A DNA stretch of 64,000 nucleotides from Pilatotrama ljubarskyi. Taxonomy: Eukaryota; Basidiomycota; Agaricomycetes; Polyporales; Polyporaceae. The position numbers and the translations under genes were made by a program. The notes under the pieces are model-generated. The model ran no database searches. It was not told the DNA's origin and saw only the letters and a list, made by a program, of their open reading frames with translations. Shown here in pieces: positions 1 through 12,414 of the stretch (position 1 is its first letter; every line of letters begins with the position of its first letter). The stretch spans positions 104,398 to 168,397 of the forward strand of contig MU277678.1 of NCBI GenBank assembly GCA_022385805.1. The letters are read 5' to 3'.

Positions 1-121
1 TCTTCCGAGGCTGCGAGTACGATGCAACATGTGATTGCAAGTATTATCAGAGCATGAGGAGGGGGAGCGGGCGCGTACATACGCCTAATATTCTACGCTA
101 TGGTAATGTACTTCAAGTGTC

Positions 122-1444
122 CTACGGCTGGGGCATGGGGACGGCAGGGACGCCGGGTGGCGGGACCATGCCCATCTCCTCAGGAGTCAAGCTCGAGCTG
201 TCGATCATCACACCAACGCCGACCTTGGCCGCGTTCTGCAGGAGAAGATTGTCGTGAGCATCATGAGAAGGTGCAGGCAGTCGCATATAGCGCACCTTGA
301 AGTGGTCGATCTCTCCGGACACCAGGAACGAGAACGTCGGCGCGAACCGCTGCTCAAGGTATGCAGAGACCTTGCCAGTGGAATCAAGTTGCGCACGGAA
401 CGACGCCATGCGCAGCTCATACCGCGCCGCGAGGGTGGCGAGTGCGTCCCGCCGGCCAGGGGCCGCCATAACCTGGAGCTCCGCAGCGACATCGACCTTC
501 TCGCTCAGCTTCTGCCAGTAGCTCGCCTGCAGGACACCGGGGCCCTGAACTTGTGCGGTGGCGATCCAGTTCCTGTCCGAGCTAGTGTACTTTGCAAGGT
601 AGGCAGCCCCAACATCGGACAGGCCGGGCGCCTGCTGCTGGAGGATCGTCTCTACTCCGAGGGCAAGGTTTTTCGTGACGGACTGGAGGTAAGAGCCCAT
701 ATAGATGCCGGATAGGTCAGCCGGCGAAATGTTCACCGCCTTCGCATTCAGGGAGTAGTCGGAACCCTGGTAGTCTTGCTCCATCTGGAGGTAGCTCTGC
801 CCGGGTTGTGTCGACAACTGGAGACGTGGCGGTCACTTTCGTGCGCTTACGTGTCTGGGATGGAGCCACCGGAAGAGCGGGAACGTACCTGCGCCTGAAG
901 TTTTGAGACGTTGTTCGGGCTCCAACCCTGGTTGAACCGTGCTGACAGGTTGCCGTCGTGGTCGACATTGCCGTGCATGAAGAGCTGCGGAGAACGTGAG
1001 CGACCCGAGAGAATGCTATTCTAACCTAGGGGGTTCTTCACCTTCTCATTCGCGAACATCGCACCGAAGTGATATGTTGGCGGGGTGGTTTGCGAGCCCA
1101 GGTGGAACGAGTGTGTGACCTGGAACATCGGGTTCATCGACAAGCTCTTCGAGAGGTCGGCCCTCGCGCCATCGAACGCATAGTTGTTCAAGAGCGTCTC
1201 TGAACGGTCTCCAATGAGTTTTGTGAGTTTCTCCCGGGCAAGAGGGCTTACGCTTCGCCTCCTTCGAGAGGTTCTCGACCGTGCCGGGGTTAGGGAGGTC
1301 GAGGGATTTCCTCCATGCCGCAAAGCGGTTGTAGAGACTACCGAAGGGCCATGAGGAGGACGAGGATGAGGACGACGCAACCGGCGCTGGCGAGGGCGGG
1401 GCGGGGGGCGCGTCGACGACGGTGACGGGAGTGGGGACGGACAT
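122..1444 (-). CDS. TOM40: Mitochondrial outer-membrane import channel Tom40
   Basis: Tom40 is the beta-barrel pore of the TOM complex, through which nearly all nuclear-encoded mitochondrial precursors enter. I read four exons (1252-1444, 1042-1199, 889-984, 122-817) joined by introns of 52, 57 and 71 bases, giving 380 codons plus stop. The N-terminus is a Pro/Ser-rich disordered leader, followed by family features: PGTVENLSKE at about residues 54-63, then FDGARADLSK, NPMFQVTHSFHLGSQ, NVDHDGNLSARFNQGW and MEQDYQGSDYSLNAK in the barrel. The ATG at 1444 is the first Met in frame and opens the expected leader. The gene diverges from HSP70 across about 1.07 kb. The family call is firm; only the first intron (52 bases) needed interpretation. 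Confidence 0.93.
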
Positions 1445-2315
1445 GACGACTGCAGACAATGACCGAGCGCGCCGATGTAGCCTCCAAAAATTCAGGCGCA
1501 CAAGTGCGGCTCAATTAGGCAGCTGCCACGATTCTCCTCCGGGCGCGACCGTCACGCCGACTGAAGCGCCGGGCGCAACTTTGACGCCTCCGAGTCGCTG
1601 ACCACCGCCGCACGGCATTGCGAGTCCACAGCAGAGACATGGATGTGTTAGAGAGTCTTTCACAATGACACCATGCACATTGGGAGGGAGCCGAATGAGT
1701 AGACAGACGACAAAAGACTGGATGCCTCATGTCGGTGATCAGCATACTATCCTTGAGAACGTCCACAATGGAGGCGTAGTACTTTCGCCACAGTAGCCTC
1801 AGCATTCTGCGAATGCGGACACGTTGAAAGCACGCCTGTCGTTATCACACACATGCAGATCTCCCATGCGGATATTAGATTGCTCGTCGAAAGCTACAGA
1901 GGTAGAGGCATCCCAGCCGGAAGGTGCAGACCGAGAGCGATGCATTCGAGGATCGCCCAAATATGGATGATGCCAAACGGCCCCGGACGCATGCGTATTC
2001 AGAATACCACGGAGAGTTGTGTATACAGCGCAGATCCTGTTGGCTCGATGGGAGAAGCCGTCTTCCAGAAGGTGTAAGGAAGAGCGCCGCTGTATTCAAA
2101 CGCGATATGGACGCGTCTCACGCGTCGTGACGCTGCTAGGTGAGCAAGAGATGGACCCAGTAGCGGCTGGCGATGTCGAGGGTGGATGTGAACAGTCTGC
2201 GTATGTTCTCGTAGCTGGAGCGGAGGGATGGAGGCGGAAAGGAGAACGAGCAGGAAGTGGCTGGAAGGCGCGGGGGGTGTGACACACGTGACTTTTTCTG
2301 GTGACGTGACGGGTG
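1445..2315. other. Intergenic region, TOM40-HSP70 divergent promoter (distal part)
   Basis: I see no supportable gene here. Open frames at 1515-1805 and 1853-2130 have no recognisable domain and no splice-supported extension. The stretch must hold the TOM40 promoter and the distal part of the HSP70 promoter. Confidence 0.6.
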
Positions 2316-2369
2316 GAATGTGCTGGAAAGGGCAAGAAGGAACGTCGAACGTCCCCGAACACAGTCGAA
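2316..2369 (+). promoter_or_regulatory. Heat-shock element array (two step-type triplets)
   Basis: GAA triplets start at 2316, 2326 and 2336 (10-base steps) and again at 2347, 2357 and 2367 (10-base steps), with an extra GAA at 2340. Step-type heat-shock elements are GAA units separated by about one helical turn, bound by trimeric Hsf1. The array ends about 20 bases before the TATA box of an HSP70 gene, the expected place. Hsf1 binding is inferred from pattern and context. Confidence 0.75.
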
Positions 2370-2387
2370 TCTCTGCGGGTGAGGGCG

Positions 2388-2395
2388 TATATAAG
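2388..2395 (+). promoter_or_regulatory. TATA box of HSP70
   Basis: TATATAAG lies 119 bases before the HSP70 start codon and just after the heat-shock element array. It is followed by a pyrimidine-rich stretch (about 2400-2510) typical of the transcription-start and leader regions of strongly expressed fungal genes. Confidence 0.75.
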
Positions 2396-2513
2396 CCATG
2401 GCCCCCCGTCCTCTCCCCCCAACGATCAGTTTACGAACGGACTTGTACTCTCATCTCCTACTCTCTTCCCCTACCGCTTTTCTTAATTTTCTTCTCCCCT
2501 CTTCCCATCCACA

Positions 2514-3044
2514 ATGACCAAGGCGATCGGCATTGATCTTGGTACCACCTACTCGTGAGTACTAGCCGCCTCCTATGCATCGCGCGAACAAATTACTGAC
2601 TTCGCCAACCAGGTGCGTTGGTGTCTGGCAGAATGATCGTGTTGAGATCATCGCCAACGACCAGGGCAACCGGACAACGCCCTCATACGTCGCGTTCACC
2701 GACACCGAGCGGTTGATCGGTGATGCGGCCAAGAACCAGGTCGCGATGAACCCCCACAACACCGTCTTCGACGCGAAGCGTCTCATCGGTCGCAAGTTCT
2801 CCGACCCCGAGGTTCAGGCCGATATCAAGCACTTCCCCTTCACCGTCTTCGACAAGGGTGGCAAGCCTTACATCCGTGTCCAGTACCGCGGTGAGACTAA
2901 GGAATTCGTAAGTACCTGCTGTCGACAATCCGTCCGGATATTTTCCTGACCACGCTCTCGCAGTCTCCCGAGGAAATCTCCTCCATGGTCCTCACGAAGA
3001 TGAAGGAGATCGCCGAGTCCTACCTCGGTGGCACCGTCACCTCC

Positions 3045-3077
<33 letters not shown>

Positions 3078-4685
3078 TCGCAACGTCAGGCGACCAAGGA
3101 TGCTGGTACCATCGCCGGACTCAACGTCCTCCGTATCATCAACGAGCCCACCGCGGCCGCCATCGCTTACGGTCTCGACAAGAAGACGCAGGGCGAGCGC
3201 AACGTCCTCATCTTCGATCTCGGCGGAGGTACCTTCGATGTCTCGCTCCTGACCATTGAGGAGGGCATCTTCGAGGTCAAGGCCACCGCGGGTGACACTC
3301 ATCTCGGTGGTGAGGACTTCGATAACCGCCTCGTCAACCACTTCGTTCAGGAGTTCAAGAGGAAGCACAAGAAGGGTAAGTAGTCCGTGGTCGCTGGTGG
3401 CAGTTCGAACATGGCGCTGACTCTTCGTCTATAGATCTCTCGTCCAACCCTCGTGCACTCCGTCGTCTCCGGACCGCGTGCGAGCGTGCGAAGCGCACCC
3501 TCTCGTCCGCTGCCCAGACCACCATTGAGATCGACTCGCTCTTCGAGGGCATCGATTTCTACACCTCCCTCACTCGTGCGCGCTTCGAGGAGCTCTGCCA
3601 AGACCTCTTCCGCAGCACGCTCGAGCCCGTCGAGAAGGTCCTCCGCGACTCGAAGATCGACAAGAGCCAGGTCCACGAGATCGTCCTCGTCGGTGGTTCG
3701 ACCCGTATCCCGCGTATCGTCAAGCTCGTCTCCGACTTCTTCAACGGCAAGGAGCCCAACAAGTCGATCAACCCCGACGAGGCCGTCGCCTACGGTGCCG
3801 CTGTGCAGGCCGCCATCCTCACTGGCGACACGTCTGAGAAGACCCAGGACCTCCTGCTCCTCGATGTTGCTCCTCTCTCGCTCGGTATCGAGACCGCGGG
3901 TGGTGTCATGACGCCGCTCATCAAGCGCAACACCACCGTCCCGACGAAGAAGTCCGAGATCTTCTCGACGTACTCCGACAACCAACCCGGTGTCCTCATC
4001 CAGGTCTACGAGGGTGAGCGTGCGCGGACGAAGGACAACAACCTCCTCGGCAAGTTCGAGCTCACCGGCATTCCTCCCGCGCCTCGTGGCGTTCCTCAAA
4101 TCGAGGTCACTTTCGATATCGACGCGAACGGTATCCTGAACGTCTCCGCCTCCGACAAGACGACCGGCAAGTCGAACCGCATCACGATCACCAACGACAA
4201 GGGCCGTCTATCGAAGGAGGAGATCGAGCGCATGGTCTCCGAGGCCGAGAAGTACAAGGGTATGTCCGCGATTCGTCCCGTCTGCGCTACGAACACCGTA
4301 CTGACTCATTTATCTCACAGCCGAGGACGAGGCTGCGGCTGCCCGTATCACGGCGCGCAACGCTCTCGAGTCGTACGCGTACAACCTCCGCAACAGCTTG
4401 ACCGACGAGAAGCTCGCCGGCAAGTTCGACCCCGCCGACAAGAAGAAGCTCGAGGACGCCGTCAACGAGACCATCTCATGGCTCGACGCGTCGTCCGAGG
4501 CCTCGAAGGAGGAGTACGAAGAGCACCAGAAGGAGCTCGAGAGCGTCGCGAACCCCATTATGCAGAAGCTCTACGCTTCTGCGGGCGGCGCACCCGGTGG
4601 CTTCCCTGGTGGCGCACCCGGCGGCTTCCCCGGCGGTGCTGCTCCTGGTGGCGAGGAGGGCCCGAGCGTCGAGGAGGTCGACTAA
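2514..4685 (+). CDS. Cytosolic Hsp70 chaperone (Ssa/Hsc70 type)
   Basis: ATP-driven chaperone for folding, refolding and delivery of precursors to organelles. Five exons (2514-2554, 2613-2907, 2964-3375, 3435-4259, 4321-4685) give 645 residues, the usual size. The N-terminus carries [10 protein letters not shown] (about residues 5-14), then the phosphate-binding [23 protein letters not shown], the substrate-binding domain, and a C-terminal run of [10 protein letters not shown] repeats. It ends in EEVD, the tail that docks TPR co-chaperones and marks the cytosolic/nuclear form. There is no signal or mitochondrial presequence and no HDEL/KDEL. The heat-shock element array and TATA box upstream imply strong heat induction; the C-rich third codon positions fit high expression. 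It is not clear from sequence alone which SSA paralogue this is. Confidence 0.97.
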
Positions 4686-5194
4686 GCGGCGCGCGCGCGG
4701 TAGACGTCCTTCCTTGGGTGCCCGGTTGTCATGATTGTCACGAGTTCTTGCGGACACGAAGTAAAAGGCATTTGCTTGTACATTAGTCGCATATTTTAGA
4801 ATACTTCCATTCCTTTCTTCTCTCAAGCTTTGGTGTGCATGAACGTTCGATCTCGACACACTCGCAGAAACGTCCGATTGTGGACGGAGTCTGACACTGG
4901 GGAACTTAGGGGAACTTTCGAGGTTGCTTGTCAAGCCCTTCGTACGGCCTCGAAGTCCAGGGGTCAACGCTATAACATCGATGACGACTCTAACGTCAGA
5001 ACTGAAGGCCATTGTAAGATCGGTTCGTCGCTACTGCTCGCGTTGGCCTCTCATTCACAGTTCAACACCCTTGCGTCGAGACAACTAGTAGCTTACAATG
5101 GTCGAGGACGACATGGATGTATACTCCTAGATCTGTTCGTATACACCACTTCGTGCATATGCATCTCCCCGCGAGATACTGCATACTCGCTCAC
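4686..5194. other. Intergenic region between convergent HSP70 and PhoD genes
   Basis: Only the 3' ends of the two converging genes fall here. No additional gene or repeat is apparent. Confidence 0.6.
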
Positions 5195-8100
5195 TCAATC
5201 TTGAACCTTGAGGACGCCTGCAGCCACCGAGCCTCCGGCGACGGGACGGGAGAGCCTGTTCTCGCCTAATGACCTCGCGCGGGTCAGCGATCGAGTACAG
5301 CTCGCTGATAGACTGCGACGGCGCTGCACGTACCTGCTTTGACGACGAAGGTCGCGCTCGCGAAACCGTCCAGATTCGGGTTACCTGACCGAAGATCATT
5401 TGAGTACGTACACAGCTTGGAGGGCGCAGAGTGGGGGCCGGCTCACTGATGTTCCTCATCGCGTAGTAGGTTGCGGTCGCGGTCGTCGTGTTGAGCGTGA
5501 GCGTGAAGAAGCCGCGGTAGGAGCCCTCGCTCCATTGCAGGTCATCGTTGATCTTCACGTATTGCTGCGAGATACGGTCCGCTGCCGCTGGCTGGATGCC
5601 AGCGCCGAACGCGGACGACGATGTCACGGCCGTCCCTGCGAATTCGACGCCAATGGCTCCGTGTCCTGTGATCGGGTTATAGCTGAGGGTCGACAGGCAT
5701 GAGAGTTACGGTGAAACCAGGCTGGAAGCGAAAACATACGTCGTAGTGTCGTTTGGGCCTGCCATTCGAACGAAGGGTGAGCAGCGATCGATAATTGCAG
5801 GGCTATCGACTACTACTCACGAGCCAAGTCGCTGACCCAGTTTGCGTGTGAATCGCCGGAGAGTATGAGGGTGTTGCTGATCTTGTTGTCGTACAGATGA
5901 TCCAGCACGCGAGCACGATTCGCGCGGTAACCGTCCCAGGCGTCCTAAGCCCCGCATCCCGCATTGATACCAGAGCACCCGATGGCAAGCGTGATACTCA
6001 CAACGTCGACTGTAAGACGAGAGATATGTGAGCACGGTCCTGGGTCAGGCACGCCTCTCAAGACTTACATCCGGATTCGTTCAGCTGCGTGAAGACAATC
6101 TGTTGCCTGATGGTGATGGTGGCCGCTTAAGTTACTCGACAGTACTGGAATGCGTGATCCGTCCATACCCTACAATACGCCAGATGGCATTGCGTTTCTT
6201 GGAAGCCGACAACGTCTGGAAGAACCCTAAGTCCGGCGAGTAAGCCGCCGAAGTAGTTCCATGACAGTTGTTGGGACGTACAGTTCTCTTGGTTCGTGCC
6301 CATGAGCGAGCGGTTCTTCTCATCCGCGATCGAATCGATGACTGCAGGGTCCGGGGTCAGTATTGACGGCTATGCGTCCTTCTGGATGCACTCACATTCT
6401 ACGGAGCAAGGGATGATAGCGTTGTGAATATCTGACGTTATCTCTGAGATGACTTCCCTCACCAGTGTTGTAATACAGCTGGAAGTCACGACGGTCAGCA
6501 CATTCGGATCTCTAGGATTGTGGTGTGCGCACATCGGTGATGTCACGATCATATTGACCTGCAAGAGGTCAGGATGACGTCTCTCCGCGAAGCTCGAGAC
6601 TTACGAGTGTCGAGCATGGTGAGGTCCAAGAGCTTGCCGATCTGGAAGTTACGCCAGATGCGCAATTTGTCATCTGGGTCAACCTGGCGGATGGGCATCC
6701 ATTCGTGGTAGGCTCTGACGGCAGCGAGCTTCCTGTCCGTGAAGCAGGCACCTGAAGGAGAAAAAGTGCATCCAACGCTGGAATCATTGCTATTGGCGGT
6801 CCCCGCTTTCCAAGCCTGGTCTGCTACTTCATGGTCGTCCTGACGTTTGATCAGTCGAGTGAAATGCTTATGTATTAGCATAACACCACACACCCTAAGG
6901 GACAGGTTGTTCACTTTCTAGGCAGCATAAAGCAGGGCCACCTGTGAGGACACTTACCATACGGTAATCCAAGGTGCCTTGACGTGCGCGTCCCGGAGGC
7001 TGACATCGGTCCTGTATTGGTTCAGGCGGAGGCGGTAGTCTGCGATGGTCGCCAGCTCCCTGCCAAGAGTCTTGCGGCCGATCTTTGCACTGTGGTGGTC
7101 CTGTTACGTGCGTTCAAACCAAATACTCGTGACTGTCGTACCCGCTTCCGAGAGATTCGTAGATCTGCAACCCGAGTTCATTCGAATATACAAGCGGACA
7201 TACACACTAAGCACGTACATAATCTCCGAGATGTACGAAGATGTCGGCAGACGTGTTGTGTGCTGCGACTCCATACGCGTTGAAGTAACCTAATAGAAGG
7301 CATTGAGCAGCGCGAAGTTGAGACTGTGCGTTTCACTCACCATCCTGGTAGCGAGCACAGCTGAAGACAGCGAATGTCAACGGTTTTCCACCATTGACTA
7401 GACGCGCCGGCGCTGTGAGTGCGATCAGCATGATGTTATTCAGGGTGGGAATCGGCTGTACGCGTACTATCAGGCGTGGATATGGTTCTGGTCGCACCCA
7501 CTGGACTAACGGTCTTGGGATTAGTACAGTCGGCGAACTGGAACCAGTATTGGGCGTCGGGCTTAAGGTTCTTCGCCTCGACCTTCAAAGTGAAGTCGAC
7601 ATCGTAGCTCGTGAAAGCGTCGCCAGAATCGACCGGTCGCCCGGATAGTTGGGGGTTATTGAAGACTTTGAAGGAGACGCAAACGGGTATGCTGACGTCC
7701 GAGGGCAAGGTGGGACCTACGGGAACGGCACGAGTCCAGAGCAAGACTGAGTCATGGAAGGGGTCGCCCTGAATTGATGTTAGCGGGAATACAGTCTGCT
7801 CGAGAGTTAGTATGCTTTACGCTGGCAACTAGTGGAGCGTGTTCGACGAATGGAATGAGCACAATTGCGCTGTCCGAGGAAAGCGAGTGATAACCTCACC
7901 GGAGTGAGTGAAGTTGATGCCGCCTTTGTAGATCCATGGACTCTGCGCAGAGGACTCCGTGAGAGAGGAGTTCATGACAAGTTGAAATGATATGTTCACT
8001 CACACTGCTGAAATCCCCGCCATAGAAGGTCGGATAATGCTCGTCAGTGAAACCGTCCGAGCTCTGCGTATCAGACAATTGTCTCTTCGCGTATTCGAAA

Positions 8101-8311
8101 TGACGAGCTTGGAGTGCCCGTGTATTGTGCGAGAGCTGATATGGAGGTCCAAAAGGTGAGACAATTTCTCGCAGGAGATCGTCCGAATACTTACGTGCGG
8201 AGCATTCACGAAGGGTGAGTGATATGCTATGTTACGATCGAACAACTCTGTAGCGCTTGCGAAGGCAGAAAGCGTGGCGCTTGCGAGCAGCGCAGCACGC
8301 ATCTTGGCCAT
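5195..8311 (-). CDS. Secreted PhoD-type phosphatase/phosphodiesterase, copy 1
   Basis: A metal-dependent alkaline phosphatase/phosphodiesterase of the PhoD family. The ATG at 8311 opens a signal peptide (Ala/Leu-rich, then ATELFDRN). Next comes the PhoD N-terminal domain (GDPFHDSVLLWTRAVP; FTLKVEAKNLKPDAQYWFQF), then catalytic-domain landmarks: LTFAVFSCARYQ, ADIFVHLGDY, GRELATIADYR with RLNQYRTD, VWDDHEVADQAW, and GDSHANWVSDLA near the C-terminus. The coding sequence is cut by many short introns. The last exons join to give FVVKAG followed by ENRLSRPVAGGSVAAGVLK and a stop at 5195-5197. The tandem neighbour at 9251-12414 is a clear paralogue with the same C-terminal layout. It probably acts outside the cell in phosphate scavenging. 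No reading-frame break is evident, but not every splice site was verified. Confidence 0.85.
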
Positions 8312-9250
8312 GGCTCGCGTCTGGGTGATGCAGCGTCCTCAGCCTATATCGCGCGCCTTTATGCAGTCTGCCCTTGTGAACGTGCTCCGTCGAAGGCGCA
8401 AATGCCAACGAACACTCCGTAACCGAGAATGCGGTCGACCGATAGAACTACTGCCGCAGAGGCATCGACCTTTGCTGTAGTGCGCACGTTCGTCGACCGG
8501 AACGGCGATTGGAAGTGCATAACGCGACGAAGGCCCGCAACTCGCAGCTGATGGAGCGAACGTAAGACATTCCGGACCGCGACCAGTGGAGCTTCTGCTG
8601 AACGATTCGTCGGCGAGAGCGTCCTCCAGCACGTGAACGAATCTGTACGTACCGCTGATCCCCTTCTATCCCACACTGTCAAGGTACTCGTGCATCCGGA
8701 AGACACGTGCAGAGAGTCTAGGACGTGCAGGAGGTGCAGGAAGTGCGGTGTCCTATTATGCCCTGACTGTAGAGTAGTGCGTTAGCGCGGGCACGCGACC
8801 AGATCCGATGCATATGTTGGTCTTCGAATGCTAGCGGCTGCAGACTCTGGCTCTCTGTGTGGAAATCAGCTCTTCATAGGCAGGCCGACGCTGCCGAAGA
8901 AGTCGCCATGATGAGCGGAGGAACGAACCTTCGTCCGCGCTGCTCATGCTTCCTATGCATAATCGATGTTGTACAACTTGTAGATCCCAAAGGATAAGCA
9001 GAGGAGAGGATCTTAGTGCTTAGCGACATGTTGAAGCATATGCCATTGAGACCTGTGACTAACGACTTGCGCCGAGTCAAAATGTGCCAGTGTACGCAGT
9101 ACTCTCCGGCCAGTTGCTGGTACAGCGGCATTCTCTGATGATCTCTGTACTTGTCGGCTACGGCCGTACGCTGGGGTCTGCTACATTGATCTCATCATGC
9201 GAACACCTGGAGAAGCCGTGGCAACGCTCCTTTCCGGGGGAACATGGGTC
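8312..9250. other. Intergenic region between tandem PhoD genes
   Basis: This stretch holds the promoter of the first PhoD copy and the 3' flank of the second. Open frames at 8339-8706 and 8874-9131 show no family signature and I do not call them genes. Confidence 0.55.
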
Positions 9251-12200
9251 TCAGGTCTGTATCTTCAGCACGCCTGCATTCACTCTGCCCCGGGCGACTG
9301 GTCGAGACAATCTGTTCGCGTCTGTGGGGCAAGAACCTCCGGTGGGTACATCGACATCGACCGGTATGTCAGGTCAGGCTTACCTGCTTCTACGACGAAA
9401 GTTGCACTAGTGAAGGCGTCGAGGTTTGCAGAACCTAGGCATACTCAGCGGTGATACTTGCCCAGGGAAAAACGCATGAGGTCACTCACTGACGTTCCGC
9501 ATGGCGTAGTAGGTCGCAGTAGCGGTGGTCGTATCCACTTTGAGCGTGAAGAAGCCTCGGTAGGAGCCCTCGCTCCACTGCAGGTCGGCATTTTCTTGCA
9601 CATACGTCCGCGAGATTTCGTCAGCCGCTCTGGGTGATATCCCGGCGCCGAAGGTAGAGGTCGAGGAGACGGCCGTTCCGGCGAACTCGACACCGACTGC
9701 CCCAGCGCCAGTGAGAGGGTCATACCTATTTGAAGGAGATGATATCAACGCCGTCATCTGCCCAGTAGCGTGCAGACATACGAAATAGTGTCGTTAGGAC
9801 CTATCGGGATATTAGCAGAGATATCAAGATTTCCATAGCGCCAGTACATACGGGCGAGGTCGCTGACCCAGTTGGCATGCGAGTCTCCTGCTAGGATGAT
9901 AGTGTTACTAATCTGATTGTCATAGAGATGGTCGAGGACACGGTTGCGGTTGGCGCGATAGCCATCCCAGGCATCCTGGCGTCATCATGATCAGTACGGA
10001 GGGTTCCGAAGTCAGCCACGGGTAGCTGCATACAAAGTCAACCGGGCAGAGCGAGGTGGCTACGGTTTCCTCGCAACCAGTCGTCAGCTCCAACTGCGTG
10101 AACACGATCTGCTGGCTGTGTATCAGAAGTCAGTGGGCCCGATCAAGGTTTCCACGGAGCGATGGCCTACCCGACGACACGCCAAGTCGCCCCGCGACCC
10201 TTAGAAGCCGAGAGCGTCCTGTATAGCCCTGTGTATAGGGTTTTCGTCGTAATAGAACAGGCATAGGCTTCGACGATTGCACGCACACGCCTCTTGACTA
10301 GGGCCCATCAGGGAGCGATCCTCTTCATTAGCGATTGACCCTACGACTGTGCCAATATCAGAGCAAGGCTGACCAAGGCGTGGACGAGCTCACATTCTGC
10401 GCATCATCAGTATGAGCATGGGTATATTATGGCACTGATGCGCACTTACCAGTATTATAGTATAGCTTGCCGGCGTAGAAGTGCTTCGATGAGTCACGGC
10501 GGCGAAGAGTCGATCGATGACGCTCACATCAGTGATATCACGATCGTATTGACCTGTTGTCACTCAACGTAGGTGTGTAGCCTAACGAAAGAGGATAATT
10601 GACTAACGAGTATCCAGCATAGTCAGGTCCTGAGATGAACGGGGTCACCTTACAGTCCTTACTGAACGGCAAAGCGTAGGTTGCGGACTTACCAAGAGTT
10701 TGCCGAACTGGAAGTTACGCCAGACACGAAGCTTGTCATCCGGGTCGACCTGTCGGATCGGCATCCATTCGTGGTAGGCCCTAACAGCGGCGAGCTTCCT
10801 ATCAGTGAAGCAGGCACCTGAGGGGGAGAAGCTGCAGCCCAAACTGGTGTCATTACTGTCCGCCGTGCCAGCCTTCCAAGCCTGGTCCGCGACTTCATGG
10901 TCATCCTACGGAGAGTTGGGTTGGTTGGAAAAGAACCGGCTAAGCGCGGCGCTCATATCTCACTCACCCTACCAATGGATGGTTGGGGCAAGAGCATTGT
11001 CAAGACAGACAGACCTCTGCGACGCCCAACGGCGGACTCACCATACGGCAATCCAGGGCGCCTTCTGATGCGCAGCAAGCAGACTGACATCGGTCCTGTA
11101 TTGGTTTAGACGACCGCGGTAGTCTTCGATTGTTGCCAGCTCGCGACCGGACGTTTCCCGTCCTATAGGAGCTCTGGTAGGGTTAGGAGTCATCTACCAG
11201 CAAAGTGTGTGCGGGAAGAGCATACCCGTCCCCGAGAGACTCGTAGATCTGGTGATGCAGACCTTCAGCTTGATTGACCGAGTGGCCGACCCTAGGAACT
11301 CACGTAGTCGCCAAGATGTACGAAGATGTCCGCAGAAGTGTTATGTGCAGCGACACCGTAAGCGTTGAAATAGCCTACCCGAGCAATAGTGTCCGATAGT
11401 ATGTCAGAAGGTAACCTGCAGACTCAGAAGACAACATACCATCCTGATACCGGGCGCAACTGAAGACAGCGAACGTGAGGGGTTTGCCACCATTGACCAA
11501 GTGTGCGGGAGCTGCGGGGAGGAGCTTGGTCAGTACCCTGTGGTGACTATGGAAGGTGGCAACCCACTGTCCGAACTGGAGATAGTGCGGGTGCTTCCCA
11601 CAGGGCTCGCGTTCGCCGGGTTCGTGCAATCGGCAAACTGGTACCAATACGCGGTATCCGGCTTTAGATTCTTCGCTTCCACCTTCAGCGTGAAGTCCAC
11701 ATCATAGCTCGTGAACGCATCGCCAGAAGCGAGGGGCCGACCTGCGAGCTCGGGATTGTCGAAGACCTTGAAGGAGACGCAGACAGGAATACTTTGGTCA
11801 GGGAGCCCAAGGGGTACTGCACGAGTCCAGAGTAAGACGGAGTCATGGAAAGGATCACCCTGCGCATGAATAAGCACGCTTGATCACAATCAGGTGAGCG
11901 CGTGAAGATGGGTCCCCATACACTAGCCACTAGAGGTTAGATTGTATGCTTAGCCTTGGAACTGGAACTGGAAGAAGTGGACACATCAGCACGGACCTGA
12001 ATGCGTGAAGTTCACCCCGCCACTGTAAATGTAGGGACTCTGAGCGATGAAAGGTCATACGATCAGGTTGGGTGCTGGTCCCATATAGATCCTCCCTACA
12101 TCACTGAAGTCTCCGCCGTAGAATGTCGGATAATGTTCATCCGTGAAACCGTCGGCGCTCTGCGTGTCAGAGAGCTGTCGCTTGACGAAGCTGAGATGGC

Positions 12201-12414
12201 GGGCTCGCAAGGCTCGAGTGTTATGCGAAAGCTATTCCATACGCAGGAGAGGTCGCAAGCGCTACGTCAGACACGTCGATAGTTCCCGAGACTGACGATA
12301 GCTCACCTGAGGAGTATTCAAGAAAGGAGACGAGTACGCCAAGTTGCGATCGAATAGCTCAGTCGCATCCGCGAAGATGGAGAACGCAAGGGATGCTGCC
12401 AGTAACGAGAACAT
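9251..12414 (-). CDS. Secreted PhoD-type phosphatase/phosphodiesterase, copy 2
   Basis: Paralogue of the gene at 5195-8311, same strand and head-to-tail with it. The ATG at 12414 starts a signal peptide (MFSLLAASLAFSIFADATEL), then FDRN, matching copy 1. Shared landmarks are QLSDTQSADGFTDEHYPTF, GDPFHDSVLLWTRAVPLG, DVDFTLKVEAKNLKPDTAYW, LTFAVFSCARYQDG, DDHEVADQAWKAG, AYHEWMPIRQVDPDDKLRVW and AGDSHANWVSDLA. The C-terminal exons splice to FTSATFVVEAG then DANRLSRPVARGRVNAGVLK and a stop at 9251-9253. These are the PhoD N-terminal and catalytic domains in the usual order. The two copies have clearly diverged in their leaders and intron sequences, so the duplication is not recent. An extracellular role in releasing phosphate is inferred from the family and the signal peptide. 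Confidence 0.85.

Noticed and set aside
3347..4099. Long antisense frame across HSP70 (250 codons)
   Set aside because: Shadow of biased codon use on the opposite strand of a highly expressed gene; Glu/Arg/Asp-rich with no domain.
8339..8706. Open frames upstream of PhoD copy 1
   Set aside because: No recognisable domain or splice structure; probably promoter DNA.
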